A DNA stretch of 64,000 bases from Bin5 sp965261695 (GTDB taxonomy: Bacteria > Chloroflexota > Anaerolineae > Caldilineales > Caldilineaceae), in assembly GCA_965261695.1 (NCBI GenBank), contig OZ253474.1:2294001-2358000 (forward strand), in the 5' to 3' direction. The position numbers were made by a program, and so were the translations under genes. This document shows, piece by piece, positions 53,722 to 62,798 of this stretch. Position 1 is the stretch's first letter; every line of letters starts with the position of its first letter. The notes under the pieces are model-generated. The model ran no database searches, was not told the origin of the DNA, and worked only from the letters and a program-made list of their open reading frames with translations.

Positions 53722-54747
53722 ATGAAAGCTTTGTATGCAACGGCGCCGGGGGAATACGGCCTGGCGGACAGGCCCAAACCGGCGCCGGGCGTGGGCGAGG
53801 CGCTGGTCAAGGTGGCGCGGACCGGATTCTGCATGAATGATGTGCGCGTGCGCGAGGGCGTGCTCCGGCATGGATATCCTGTCATCCCCGGCCACCAGTT
53901 CGCGGGCGTAGTGGAAGCGTGCGGCCCGGAAGTAAACGATTGCGCGCCAGGCGACCGGGTTGCAGTGCACTCGTATGTGCTGTGTGGTCAGTGTCCGAGT
54001 TGCCGGAAAGGCGGCGTGCATGACTGCGACAATTTTCGGATATTGGGTTTCACGCTGGACGGTGGTCTGGCCGAATACTGTGTTGTGCCGGCGCGCTGCC
54101 TATTCAAGTTGCCCGACGATGTGACGTTGCAAGAGGGGAGCTTGGTGGAGAATCTGGCCAGCGCGGTGGCGGCTGTGCGACTCGCGAGGCTGGAGGTGAC
54201 GGAGCGGGTGGTCATCGTCGGCGCCACACCGATCGGGCTGCTGGCGCTGCAGGTGGCCCGCCTGGCATCGCCGTCGACACTGGTAATGGCCGGCGCTGGT
54301 GACCGGCGTCTGGGCCTGGCGGAACGTCTGGGTACGTCGCACACGGTCGATATTGAACAGGCGGAGATGCGGGCGCGTCTGACCGAGATTCTGGGCACAC
54401 GGGGCGCGGACGCGGTGCTCGTGTGCGGCTATTCGCGCGCTGAGGCCGAACTGGCGATGGAGATCGTGGGCTCGTTGGGGCGAATTGTCATCGAAGGCCA
54501 CTTCGACCCTACGGCAGAGATTACACTTTCGCCACATCGGCTGCTGGTGACGCGAGCGGTGAGTGTGCAGGCAAACCGGGGGTGGCTGACGGCGGACTTT
54601 ATGCGGGCGCACGAGTTGGTCGCGGGCGGCATGGTGAACGTCAAGCCGCTGGTTACGCACACTTTTTCGCTGCAGGATTGGGAGCAGGCGTTCGACATCT
54701 TCACCAGCCGGGAGAGCCAGGCCGTCCAGGTTGTGCTCGCTCCCTGA
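53722..54747 (+). CDS. Zinc-dependent alcohol dehydrogenase, MDR family
   Basis: 341 residues. The catalytic zinc site is Cys37 (TGFCMNDVR) and His58 (PGHQFAGVVEACG). Structural zinc ligands are Cys88, Cys91, Cys94 and Cys102 (CGQCPSCRKGGVHDC). The cofactor fold is VVIVGATPIGLLALQVARLA, without the usual GxGxxG glycine pattern: GATPIG instead. That may alter NAD(P) binding. It probably oxidises a sugar alcohol from the locus. The start has GGATGGGGCTGAT upstream. Confidence 0.92.
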   Translation: MKALYATAPGEYGLADRPKPAPGVGEALVKVARTGFCMNDVRVREGVLRHGYPVIPGHQFAGVVEACGPEVNDCAPGDRVAVHSYVLCGQCPSCRKGGVHDCDNFRILGFTLDGGLAEYCVVPARCLFKLPDDVTLQEGSLVENLASAVAAVRLARLEVTERVVIVGATPIGLLALQVARLASPSTLVMAGAGDRRLGLAERLGTSHTVDIEQAEMRARLTEILGTRGADAVLVCGYSRAEAELAMEIVGSLGRIVIEGHFDPTAEITLSPHRLLVTRAVSVQANRGWLTADFMRAHELVAGGMVNVKPLVTHTFSLQDWEQAFDIFTSRESQAVQVVLAP

Positions 54748-54842
54748 GACACAGGATTATCGGGACGGTCGGTTGCCATGACATTTTGGCTTCAGGCGGT
54801 TTCCGGCATTCCGCTGAGGGGGAGAAAAAGGAGAGCTTGTCG

Positions 54843-55601
54843 ATGCGATTGATGATGATCGGTTGCGAATATGCCGGCAAGACTACGCTTGCGGTCGATA
54901 TTTCGAGGTGGATGATCAAGGCGATGGGACTTTCGTTCGTACGCTGGCACAATCATTTTGTTGTGCCGCAGGTGGACCAACATCTGGTGGTGCGAGGAGA
55001 TGCGGACGATGAGCATGTCGTACCGGGAAAAGTGGCCGCCGACCATTTCGCCGAGGAGGAGCAGGAGCAGATTCTGGGGTTGACGCCCTCACTGCTGGAG
55101 CAGTTCCAGCGGCACATGATCTGGCGCCACTTGCACCCGAATGCGTACGCTGAGGATGATTATCTGGTGATCAACTGGTACTACGCGGATGCGGTTTACG
55201 CGCCGCTTTACTACGGCTACGGCGATACCGGGACGTTTGCAGACCGGCGGCAGCGCGCGCGGGCGTGGGATGCCGAGGTGATGAAGTTGGGGCCGGATAC
55301 GGTGATAGTGCTGGTGGAAGCGTCGGCGGATGTGATACGGGAACGAATGCGCGCAAAGCCGCGCGCCAAGGGCATTTTGCAGGAAAAGGATGTGGATCGA
55401 GTGTTGGATCGCTTCAGAGAGGAGTACGACAATTCGTTGATCTACCGCCGCTTCACGATTGACACGACCGATGCGTCGCCGGAAGAGAGCTTGCAGTCAT
55501 TTCTGAAACAGATGTGGCCGCACCTGTCGCAGGGAGACCGGCTGCGGATGCTTTCACGATTGGAAACTGTTAGTGCCGGGGTATCAGGCTCGTCGATTTG
55601 A
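54843..55601 (+). CDS. P-loop kinase-like protein
   Basis: 252 residues; ATG 54843 follows AGGAGAGCTTGTCG. The P-loop is IGCEYAGKTTLAVDIS (residues 6-21). A possible acceptor-handling segment is RWHNHFVVPQVDQH, and the lid-like stretch is ADVIRERMRAKPRAKGILQEKDVDRVLDRF. It resembles thymidylate/adenylyl-sulfate kinase-type folds only in the P-loop and lid, with no exact family match. If the locus handles sulfated sugars, a sugar or sulfate kinase would fit, but this is speculation. It is the last gene of the forward cluster. Confidence 0.7.
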   Translation: MRLMMIGCEYAGKTTLAVDISRWMIKAMGLSFVRWHNHFVVPQVDQHLVVRGDADDEHVVPGKVAADHFAEEEQEQILGLTPSLLEQFQRHMIWRHLHPNAYAEDDYLVINWYYADAVYAPLYYGYGDTGTFADRRQRARAWDAEVMKLGPDTVIVLVEASADVIRERMRAKPRAKGILQEKDVDRVLDRFREEYDNSLIYRRFTIDTTDASPEESLQSFLKQMWPHLSQGDRLRMLSRLETVSAGVSGSSI

Positions 55602-55665
55602 GGAAGAAACGGGAGAGCAGGAAACTGCGGCGCGCCTCCCAAAGGCCCGGCCACCAAAAGAAAAA

Positions 55666-56113
55666 GGCAATAACCGGATTTGGGCTTGACAGGGGAGGCA
55701 AGCTGGTGTGTAATTTAGACGGCCAACGGGAGAGCGTTAGCCTGTTGTCTTGCACCGTTGAATGCCTGTACATCGCTCGGCCCAGTGCCGCCGCCCTTTA
55801 CCTGGGCTACAACGTCCACAAAGACACCTTTGCGGAGTGGATACCGCCCACGCCCATCTATACCTTTATCCCCTACTTGCTTTTGATTAGGCAATAACCG
55901 GATTTGGGCTTGACAGGGGAGGCAAGCTGGTGTGTAATTTAGACGGCCAACGGGAGAGCGTTAGCCTGTTGTCTTGCACCGTTGAATGCCTGTACATCGC
56001 TCGGCCCAGTGCCGCCGCCCTTTACCTGGGCTACAACGTCCACAAAGACACCTTTGCGGAGTGGATACCGCCCACGCCCATCTATACCTTTATCCCCTAC
56101 TTGCTTTTGATTA
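55666..56113 (+). repeat. Exact 224-bp tandem duplication beginning with an IS1595 end
   Basis: Unit 1 (55666-55889) and unit 2 (55890-56113) appear identical. Each begins GGCAATAACCGGATTTGGGC, the same terminal sequence found at the right end of the IS1595 element (59330-59352), and then diverges. The units contain an open frame with LSCTVECLYIARPSAAALYLGYN that I do not recognise. It could be an IS-derived miniature element, a recent duplication, or an assembly artefact. Confidence 0.75.
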
Positions 56114-56118
56114 AGGCA

Positions 56119-57102
56119 TCAATGAAGCACTATTTGTACAGAATCGTCCATATTAAGATCAAAAACATAGGGCTTCCCATCGTCATAATAGCCAGACACT
56201 CGAATATAGTAGCCAGACCAACTGATAGTCAGACGGTCACTATGATGAATGACGTGGGGAGTTTGACCTTCTAAGACAGAAGGAAAAGGGACAAACACTC
56301 TTTCATTTTCTGACCCGATTTGACCATTGACATCCGTAACCCAATAACCTAGCCATAAGCTAGTTGGACATAAAGCGAAAGGACGACCGGGTTCCTTTGG
56401 CACACAAGTCAGATACAGACGCGTTGTCGAGTGGTCTTTGTCTGGACGAACTTTCGGGCGCTCAGTCGGGCGCGCAGTCGGACGGGAAATCGGGTGCTTT
56501 GTCGGAACTACTGTCGGAACTACTGTCGGGCGCGCAGTCGGACGGGAAATCGGGTGCTTTGTCGGAACTACTGTCGGAACTACTGTCGGAACTACTGTCG
56601 GAACTACTGTAGCAGTAGGTTTCGGCGTAGACGTGGGCGGCGGCGTTTCTCTCGGCGCTGGTACGGTTGGATTGATGGTCGGTCTTCGTATCCTCGCTGG
56701 CCGGCGGGTAGCAGTCGGAACTGCTGTCGGAACTACTGTAGCCACTGCTGTCGGAACTACTGTCGGAACTGCTGTCGGAACTACTGTAGCCACTGCTGTC
56801 GGAACTACTGTTGGAACTGCTGTCGGGAAGCAAGCAGCCGGAAGTTTGTCAATACGTGCGCTAAATGGTGCATTGATACCATAAGTACCATCTCTATTCC
56901 AGCAGGAACAATGACATGGATCGGTGCATTGTTCATTTTCGCCGTCTTCTCTGGGATGTGTGAAACCAGATCGCGTCTGAGATATCTCCCAACAAACCTG
57001 ATTACACGTCGGTCGGCACCAATTCTGCGCGTAACCAGCAGTAGGCCATAGCATCAGCACCGCAGAAAAAACAACCAGGAAGAAAATTTGTTTCATATTC
57101 AC
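56119..57102 (-). CDS. Secreted Cys-rich protein with Val-Pro-Thr stalk
   Basis: 327 residues; GTG 57102 is used because GGAGGTGAT lies at ideal spacing (ATG 57096 is too distant). A signal peptide (MNMKQIFFLVVFSAVLML, cut after GYAQ) is followed by a compact eight-cysteine domain (CRPTCNQVCW ... CTDPCHCSCW). Next is a long stalk of VPTVVPTA and KHPISRPTARPT repeats. The C-terminal domain has LYLTCVPKEPGRPFALCPTSLWLGYW and SWSGYYIRVSGYYDDG. Repetitive DNA in the stalk (56462-56830) can change length in frame. It is unrelated by sequence to the SH3b family but has the same domain-stalk-domain layout. A surface ligand-binding role is inferred. Confidence 0.75.
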   Translation of the reverse strand: MNMKQIFFLVVFSAVLMLWPTAGYAQNWCRPTCNQVCWEISQTRSGFTHPREDGENEQCTDPCHCSCWNRDGTYGINAPFSARIDKLPAACFPTAVPTVVPTAVATVVPTAVPTVVPTAVATVVPTAVPTATRRPARIRRPTINPTVPAPRETPPPTSTPKPTATVVPTVVPTVVPTVVPTKHPISRPTARPTVVPTVVPTKHPISRPTARPTERPKVRPDKDHSTTRLYLTCVPKEPGRPFALCPTSLWLGYWVTDVNGQIGSENERVFVPFPSVLEGQTPHVIHHSDRLTISWSGYYIRVSGYYDDGKPYVFDLNMDDSVQIVLH

Positions 57103-57152
57103 ATATCACCTCCGATATGGTACTCGTTGATAGGGATAGGCCAGTTATTTAT

Positions 57153-58166
57153 AGGGCCTTATGCTAGATAGGAAAGGCCAGTTTCTTAATCTGAAGATAG
57201 TCATGTACGCCCAAGAGTCGGTTGATATAGATGCAAAGTGTGTGAGCAGTCAATTTGGTGTAGAGTCGTGCACATAGACCTCTGAAAGTGTGTGCATGGT
57301 TGGTTTCTATCGAGAATTGTGCGACCAATTGACTGTTAACTGTTTCGATGATTTGGCGGACCCTGTCGTAGAGGCGACGTGCAGATGCAGGGATCTGTAT
57401 TTTCTGGTTGCTGCGCGGCTTGGAGAGCAGGCGGATGCGATTGTGTTGCCAGAGTAGATCAGCGACAGGTGCACTGACGTACGCTTTGTCGCCGATGACG
57501 ATGCGGTTGTGGTGTTCTTGCAGGAGTTCGCGACCGATAGCCAAGTCGCCGACGCTGGCAGGAGCCAGTTCGAAATCAAGGATGAGGCCACCTTTCGTGA
57601 TCAGCATATGTAGCTTGAAACCGTAGATCGTCATCTTTTTAGAGGAGACCTTCCCATAATTGGCTCCATGAGCGGGCCAATCGCCGCGTGACTGGGGCGC
57701 CAGATGGAACTGAACCACAGGAATGGGCAGACTATCGAGTACACAATGCTGGTCTCGAAAGAGGTCGATCCGGGCCAACATCATGCGCCGCATCTCATTC
57801 ATAATCGCCATCAAGTTACGTCGTCGCCGATTGAAGCGGCTCTGCTTCGGCAAGATGGGAAACTTATCCCGATGTGCCTGCATATGATTGAGTAACTCTG
57901 TTTCCACATCCCACCCCAAGCATTCGCCGATGAGACAGATGGCTATCAATTCACTATCGCTACAGGCCGGCTTCGGCCCCGGTCGTCTCAGATGCCTTTC
58001 CAGTGCCTGGCTCATGTCGTCAACGAGCACATAAACCCATAGACAGAAGTCGTCAAGATGAGCTATCATTCGGTTGGTCCTCCTGGTGAGTCGCTTTGGT
58101 TGGTGACGAACTCCAAAGTTATCTCACCAGGGGACTTTTTTCAAACGCTATCTAGCATAAGGCCCT
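57153..58166 (-). mobile_element. IS982-family insertion sequence, copy 2
   Basis: A 1014-bp element, opposite orientation to copy 1, with 19-bp matching ends (AGGGCCTTATGCTAGATAG). A possible 3-bp TAT target duplication flanks it. Its right end lies 4 nt from the IS1595 end, so the two may be nested insertions. Confidence 0.9.
57164..58069 (-). CDS. IS982-type DDE transposase
   Basis: 301 residues, same family and layout as the gene at 23373, with four amino-acid differences (for example DDMSQ for DDMCQ and ARIDLF for AQIDLF). All DDE residues are kept. A start codon follows AGGAGGACCAACCGA. The two copies are probably both functional and could promote inversion of the 33-kb segment between them. 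Confidence 0.9.
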   Translation of the reverse strand: MIAHLDDFCLWVYVLVDDMSQALERHLRRPGPKPACSDSELIAICLIGECLGWDVETELLNHMQAHRDKFPILPKQSRFNRRRRNLMAIMNEMRRMMLARIDLFRDQHCVLDSLPIPVVQFHLAPQSRGDWPAHGANYGKVSSKKMTIYGFKLHMLITKGGLILDFELAPASVGDLAIGRELLQEHHNRIVIGDKAYVSAPVADLLWQHNRIRLLSKPRSNQKIQIPASARRLYDRVRQIIETVNSQLVAQFSIETNHAHTFRGLCARLYTKLTAHTLCIYINRLLGVHDYLQIKKLAFPI

Positions 58167-58170
58167 TATA

Positions 58171-59352
58171 GGCAATAAGTTGATGCCATCTGACAGTTTG
58201 TTATGTGTAAGCAGTTCCTCTCCGCTCCTTACAGTTGGAACCTTCAATGGGTTAAAGGTGCAGGGAGGGCCACCTTTCGACAACACAATTGCCCACATGA
58301 AAACAGTTTGTCTGCATTGTGATCGGTCTCCATTATGATGTCGGGGGTGACCAATCTATAGACGATTTCGCTATGAATAAGTTGCGTTTTCGTGCTATAC
58401 CGTGACCGCCCCTTTAATGAAGCTGTCGAATGTATCTGCGTGTCGGTTGTTGTACTTGTAGCAGGCTTCAACGATGTAGGCTGCTGCGTGCTCTTTGCTG
58501 TAGTGGTGATGTTGTCCAAAAATCGCTCTCTTTACGAGGCTCCAAAAGCCTTCAATTGTGTTCGTATGAATCAAGCCCTGGGCATAGGCAACCGCGTGAT
58601 TGATTGTGAAGTGCGGTACCCACTCGTTCATGCGGTTGTAACCGCTGTATTCGTCTGTCACGAGCAGACTGTCATCAGCCTGCACAAAACGGCTCAGGAA
58701 TGCTTTCAGCGTGGACCCCGTTACTCTCTTGGCGGGTTGCGCTACAACCTTGCCGCCACGTGCCAGTGCGCCGATTACGGGCTGTTTCTTGGTTCCTCGT
58801 CCACGCTTGGGCGGGTCGTCGTCGTTGCGGTCAGATTTCCGAGGCTTGCCGCCTATGTAGGTTTCATCAGCCTCTACAATGCCGTTCAGGAAAACCGCGT
58901 CGTCAACCATGCCATGTCGAATCTTCATGCCCAGTTCCCAAGCAGACGATTGACTGATTTTCAGATCACGGCTCAACTGGTAACTGGATACTGACTTCTT
59001 GGCGTTCAGGTAAATTGCAATGCCCAAGAACCATTTTTGCAGAGGTATTTTTGTCTGCTGGAAGATCGTCTTGGACAAGACATTGAAACTACTCTTGCAC
59101 TTGTGGCAGTTCCAGCGGCCAACTCGCCTGTTCTCTTTCTTGCGGGCTACATCCTCGCTGCCGCAATGCGGGCAAACCGGCGTATCGTGCCAACGGGCCT
59201 TTTCCAGATGGTCAATGCAGGCTTCCTGAGTTGGGAATCGCTCGAAAATTGTTACCAAATCCATCGGGTATCTCCTAGAGTAGTTGACCAGTCTTATACT
59301 CTAAGTATACCCGATCTGGGCTTACTTTCCAAGCCCAAATCCGGTTATTGCC
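58171..59352 (-). mobile_element. IS1595-family insertion sequence
   Basis: A 1182-bp element. The outermost 8 bp of both ends are GGCAATAA in inverted orientation, then the ends diverge (GTTGATGCC against CCGGATTTG). It encloses one intact transposase. The target duplication could not be read because of the adjoining IS982. Confidence 0.75.
58395..59264 (-). CDS. IS1595-family transposase
   Basis: 289 residues. The N-terminal zinc ribbon is VCPHCGSEDVAR ... WNCHKCKSSFNVLSKTIF. A helix-turn-helix-like SVSSYQLSRDLKISQSSAWELGMKIR follows. The ISXO2-like catalytic core has EADETYIGG (first Asp/Glu), VTDEYSGYN (second Asp) and HTNTIEGFWSLVKR (Asn/Glu), with an intact frame. The element is probably active. 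Confidence 0.92.
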   Translation of the reverse strand: MDLVTIFERFPTQEACIDHLEKARWHDTPVCPHCGSEDVARKKENRRVGRWNCHKCKSSFNVLSKTIFQQTKIPLQKWFLGIAIYLNAKKSVSSYQLSRDLKISQSSAWELGMKIRHGMVDDAVFLNGIVEADETYIGGKPRKSDRNDDDPPKRGRGTKKQPVIGALARGGKVVAQPAKRVTGSTLKAFLSRFVQADDSLLVTDEYSGYNRMNEWVPHFTINHAVAYAQGLIHTNTIEGFWSLVKRAIFGQHHHYSKEHAAAYIVEACYKYNNRHADTFDSFIKGAVTV

Positions 59353-59373
59353 AAGAAAAAAGCCGGTTGCATC

Positions 59374-60126
59374 TCACAGCCGGCCATGGTTGCGCAAGGT
59401 CTCATGCGCCCCGTTCAGCATGAACCAGGCGTCATACCCAACGGTTACAAAGACGAACCCGTGCTCAATCCAGCGCAGCGAGTCGCCAATCGCGGCGATG
59501 CCAGGAATCTTGTTTGTCTTGCGGCAGGCTTCCAACACAGTGAGGATGGCAGCATCGCGGGCTTCGGCGCCTTCCTTTGTGTTGGGATCAACGCCCATTG
59601 ATTTCGCCAGATCGCTCGGTCCGATCCAACAGCCGTCAATGCCATCAACGGCCAGGATCTCCTCGGCACAGCTGACAGCCTGAGCGGTCTCGATCTGAAC
59701 TGCCAGCAGCACCTCATCGTCGATCCTTCTTCCGTAATCCTCACCGAGGAACTCCGCGCCAACGGGACCCCAGGAACGCTCGCCCCGGGGTGGATAGCGG
59801 GCGGCTGAGGCGGCTGCGCGGGCCTCTTCGACCGAGTTGACCATTGGCACGACGATCCCCAGCGCGCCTCTGTCGAGCAATCTGCCGATGGCCGACAAGT
59901 CGTTGAGTCGAACGCGCGCCATGGGCACAGCCGAGCCCAGGCAGATGCTCCTGAAAGCAAGTGCTGAACTCTCATCGTCCCAGAAGCCGTGCTGGTTGTC
60001 GACCAGGACATAGTCGAAGCCGGCACGCGACAGCATTTCAGCGGCCAGGTGTGACCCGAGCAGGACATCGCCCCCAAGGGCGGGTTTTCCCTGGAGCATG
60101 CGCTGTTTTGCCGTATTGATCCTCAT
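59374..60126 (-). CDS. HpcH/HpaI-type aldolase
   Basis: 250 residues; ATG 60126 follows CTCAGGAGGTAGCG (the frame is open to 60291). The family markers are LLGSHLAAEMLSRAGFDYVLVDNQHG at the N-terminus, IVVPMVNSVEEARAAASAARYPPRGERSWGP, the metal-binding Glu in VQIETAQAV, and IDGCWIGPSDLAKSMG with the metal Asp. These class II aldolases split 2-keto-3-deoxy acids into pyruvate and an aldehyde in the cytoplasm. It lies 22 nt downstream of the MetE-like gene, suggesting one operon for an acidic sugar or aromatic. Confidence 0.92.
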   Translation of the reverse strand: MRINTAKQRMLQGKPALGGDVLLGSHLAAEMLSRAGFDYVLVDNQHGFWDDESSALAFRSICLGSAVPMARVRLNDLSAIGRLLDRGALGIVVPMVNSVEEARAAASAARYPPRGERSWGPVGAEFLGEDYGRRIDDEVLLAVQIETAQAVSCAEEILAVDGIDGCWIGPSDLAKSMGVDPNTKEGAEARDAAILTVLEACRKTNKIPGIAAIGDSLRWIEHGFVFVTVGYDAWFMLNGAHETLRNHGRL

Positions 60127-60148
60127 CGCTACCTCCTGAGTTCGGGAA

Positions 60149-61300
60149 TCAGTCAACGCGACCAAAGGCGAGCCTGGGGTCGGCGGCGCGAACTTCGGCG
60201 ACAGGCAGGCCCAGCTCCCGGCGGACGATGTTGGTGCCCTGGACGAGAGCCACCATTTTGTAATAGGCGATGCGGCGCGAAAGTCCCTCACGTCCGAAGC
60301 CGCAGTCGGTGGTGATGATCAGCCGCTCGATGGGAATGTGCTCCAGCGCCTTGCGGATCAGGCCGGCGACATCCTCTGCGGCCTCGACCTGCGTGCGCAG
60401 ATGACTGATGACGCCAACGCCGATCTTCTTGTCCGACCTGATGCGCCCAATCGCGGGCAGGTCCGACCCGCCGTGGCTGGCGCACTCAAAGGTGATGACA
60501 TCGGCGTTCATCTCGAACATGGCCTCGAGGGCCGGTTCGTAGGAGGAGTTGCCCACGGTGGTCTGCTGGGCGGGATTGCCCCAACAGGTGTGTGCCCAGA
60601 TCTCGGTGTTGACACCATCCACCTGACGATTAAAGGCTTCGGTCAGGAGGTCGAGGTCGGTATCGGCATCGTTGGCCGTAATGTGGTGCAGCGGTTCTTC
60701 GATCTGTATGATTGGGCAGCCGGCGTCCGCCAGTTGCCGGTACTCGCGGTTGGCGATGTCGGCCAGGTCGAGCAGCAGGTCGCGATAGGTGTCGTAGGCC
60801 TCATTGCGGATCATGTGCGAGAGGCTATCGACGCTGATGGCGCCGAACTTGACCGGTTTGTCGGTCAAGCGCTGCGTCGTCTTCCATATTTCGGTGTACT
60901 GCCAGGGGCCGGCCGTTACCGTATCCACCAACGTGGGCTGCTGATACGCCTCCATCAACTCCCACAGAATCCTGCCCGGTTGCACAAAGGATGTCCAGCG
61001 CTCGACGATGTCATTTTGGCCGCCGAAGCCTCCGAGCCGTTCCAACGGATAGAAGAACCAGCCGCGACCGCCCACGTCATTGTCGAAGCGCGCGTCGCCA
61101 TCGGTCACGATGTCCAGCCCCGCGCTGGTCTGGTCAAGAATATAGGCGCCGACGGCATCAATGTACTGCTCACGAAAGTTGCGGTCGCTCAGGGCCTGCT
61201 TGAAGGAGCGCCCGTGCAGGCTGTCGGTATACCATGCCGGTCGTGGAATCGAACCGACAATGGCCGTGGGTAGCAGCATATCTTTGGTAGCGCCGATCAT
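60149..61300 (-). CDS. Cobalamin-independent methionine-synthase-like (MetE C-domain/UROD-fold) protein
   Basis: 383 residues, about the size of the C-terminal MetE barrel. It begins LLPTAIVGSIPRPAWY, has IVTDGDARFDNDVGGRGWFFYPL, the metal-type PIIQIEEPLHHITAND, EIWAHTCWGNP (His-x-Cys), and ERLIITTDCGFGREGLSRRIAYYKM with a Cys near the end, as in the zinc-bound MetE site. Stand-alone proteins like this often demethylate methylated substrates rather than make methionine. Together with a HpcH aldolase and a sugar receptor it may remove a methyl group from the imported compound. Confidence 0.85.
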   Translation of the reverse strand: MIGATKDMLLPTAIVGSIPRPAWYTDSLHGRSFKQALSDRNFREQYIDAVGAYILDQTSAGLDIVTDGDARFDNDVGGRGWFFYPLERLGGFGGQNDIVERWTSFVQPGRILWELMEAYQQPTLVDTVTAGPWQYTEIWKTTQRLTDKPVKFGAISVDSLSHMIRNEAYDTYRDLLLDLADIANREYRQLADAGCPIIQIEEPLHHITANDADTDLDLLTEAFNRQVDGVNTEIWAHTCWGNPAQQTTVGNSSYEPALEAMFEMNADVITFECASHGGSDLPAIGRIRSDKKIGVGVISHLRTQVEAAEDVAGLIRKALEHIPIERLIITTDCGFGREGLSRRIAYYKMVALVQGTNIVRRELGLPVAEVRAADPRLAFGRVD

Positions 61301-61345
61301 TGACAGACCTCGATTGTATGCGGGGAGAGGGCGACCGTCTGCCCC

Positions 61346-62632
61346 TCAAAAGATACCTTGCGTCTCCTTCAAAGCGGCGGTGGTCATGTCCGGCTCCCAG
61401 AGCCAAAGGCAGTATCCTTCGAACCCGTTACGGTCCAGCGCCTCAAACTTGTCTCGCAAGCCTGGGAGATCGCGGTTGTACAACCAGACCCAGGGATAGG
61501 AGGGGACCGAGCCGTCCAGTTTGCCCAAGTAACCCATCTGCCGATCGATGAGGGAAGCGTCGAAGGTGTTGCAGTAGTACAGCTGCTCGTCCAAGGAGGG
61601 ACAAGGCTCGTAGATTGGCGGCCCTTCTCCCGCGTCGAGAATCCGCCGCATATCCTCTCGCAGCGCGGAGGTCCTCGCCGGGTCGCCGGCCGGGTTCAAC
61701 TCATCGGCGATCATGGGCACAATCGATCCGGTCAGGTAGTCGGGAAACTTGGGCGAGACCCAGTCGAACAGGTGGTAGAGGCCGGCATAATCGGTACCCA
61801 GGAGGTTGGCCGCTGAAGGAAGGAAGAAGTCCATGCCAATTTTGAGGTCGGGGTTGAACTCCGCGGCTGCCTCGCGTGCGGCTGCGGTGACCGTTCGCAC
61901 AAACTGCGACATCGAGGTCATGCGAAAGGCCAGCCACTGCGCGATCTGAGGGCGCCTGAGCATAGCATTGAGCACGAGATTGGCCGGCGAGGAGAAGGCC
62001 GGAGCGCCTGACGGCGGCGCGGTTTTGAGTTCCTCAAGCAGCGACGCGGCCGCGCGCTTCAAGGCCGGAAAATCGAGGCCGGCGGCCTGCGCTGCGTCGT
62101 GGCAGTGCGGACAGAAGCAGGTGAAAAGGGAACCGAGACCGTTATGCGGCCAGAGCGGATACTCGACGTGGTTCAGTTCCAACAAGTCGGCCTGCGGCCA
62201 AGCTGCCACCGCGTTGCGAGCGACCCCGACCGCGTACGCAACGGTAGCGGGGTTGTTGGGACAGGCCCAGATCAGATTGTCAAACGGCAGATCATAAAAC
62301 GACGGCTGGACAAGCGCCTCGTTTCGCAGCCCAGCCAGTTTTTCGGTATATGCAAAGAGGGGGGAAAGGTGGCAGCCGACCTGAAACCCCTTGGCTCTCG
62401 CCATATCCAACAGGCCGGAAAATGCGTCGAACTCTGCCTCGCCCACGACAGACACGGGCGGACAGCGGTCGCCGAAGCCGTCGGCGGACGGCAGCAACAA
62501 CCGGTCCCCATGCGGCGAGTTGGCCCACAGATAGACCAGCAAGGTGTCGATGTTGGTCAAAGCGGCCAGATCATCCAGCACGCGTTCTGGCTCGCGCTCG
62601 AAGACGGACGAATGCAGGAACAAAGCCCTCAT
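61346..62632 (-). CDS. Hypothetical TIM-barrel-like protein, 428 aa
   Basis: ATG 62632 follows AAAAGGGATCTGCA; the frame is open to 62683. It has LFLHSSVFEREPERVLDDLAAL, ANSPHGDRLLLPSADGFG, LLDMARAKGFQVGCHLSPLF, LLELNHVEYPLWPHN, CFCPHCHDAAQAAGLDF (with C-x(2)-C), and WVWLYNRDLPGLRDKFEALDRNGFEGYCLWLWEPDM. This order of beta-alpha elements, with conserved His/Glu, is typical of the uncharacterised glycosyl-hydrolase-like proteins found next to sugar transporters in this phylum. No catalytic pair is certain. No signal peptide. Confidence 0.6.
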   Translation of the reverse strand: MRALFLHSSVFEREPERVLDDLAALTNIDTLLVYLWANSPHGDRLLLPSADGFGDRCPPVSVVGEAEFDAFSGLLDMARAKGFQVGCHLSPLFAYTEKLAGLRNEALVQPSFYDLPFDNLIWACPNNPATVAYAVGVARNAVAAWPQADLLELNHVEYPLWPHNGLGSLFTCFCPHCHDAAQAAGLDFPALKRAAASLLEELKTAPPSGAPAFSSPANLVLNAMLRRPQIAQWLAFRMTSMSQFVRTVTAAAREAAAEFNPDLKIGMDFFLPSAANLLGTDYAGLYHLFDWVSPKFPDYLTGSIVPMIADELNPAGDPARTSALREDMRRILDAGEGPPIYEPCPSLDEQLYYCNTFDASLIDRQMGYLGKLDGSVPSYPWVWLYNRDLPGLRDKFEALDRNGFEGYCLWLWEPDMTTAALKETQGIF

Positions 62633-62740
62633 TGCAGATCCCTTTTGCCGCTCATGTGGTCTGGATTCCTTTGTTGACCGCATCTACAAGTGTGGTATTC
62701 GATTCTGTACATTACTCGTCACGACAGGCCCATAAATGGC

Positions 62741-62767
62741 CTGGGGTCAAGCCCTGCCTGACCCCAG
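62741..62767 (-). terminator. Hairpin downstream of the sugar-receptor gene
   Basis: CTGGGGTCA (62741-62749) pairs with TGACCCCAG (62759-62767). It lies 32 nt past the minus-strand stop at 62799. There is no T-tract, so termination strength is unclear; it may instead stabilise the mRNA 3' end. Confidence 0.45.
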
Positions 62768-62798
62768 GACGATCCATGATCACACCGCTGCGTCAGAG

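Noticed and set aside
55666..56113. Template/variable repeat of a diversity-generating retroelement
   Set aside because: The two units are identical rather than adenine-diversified, and no reverse transcriptase gene is present.
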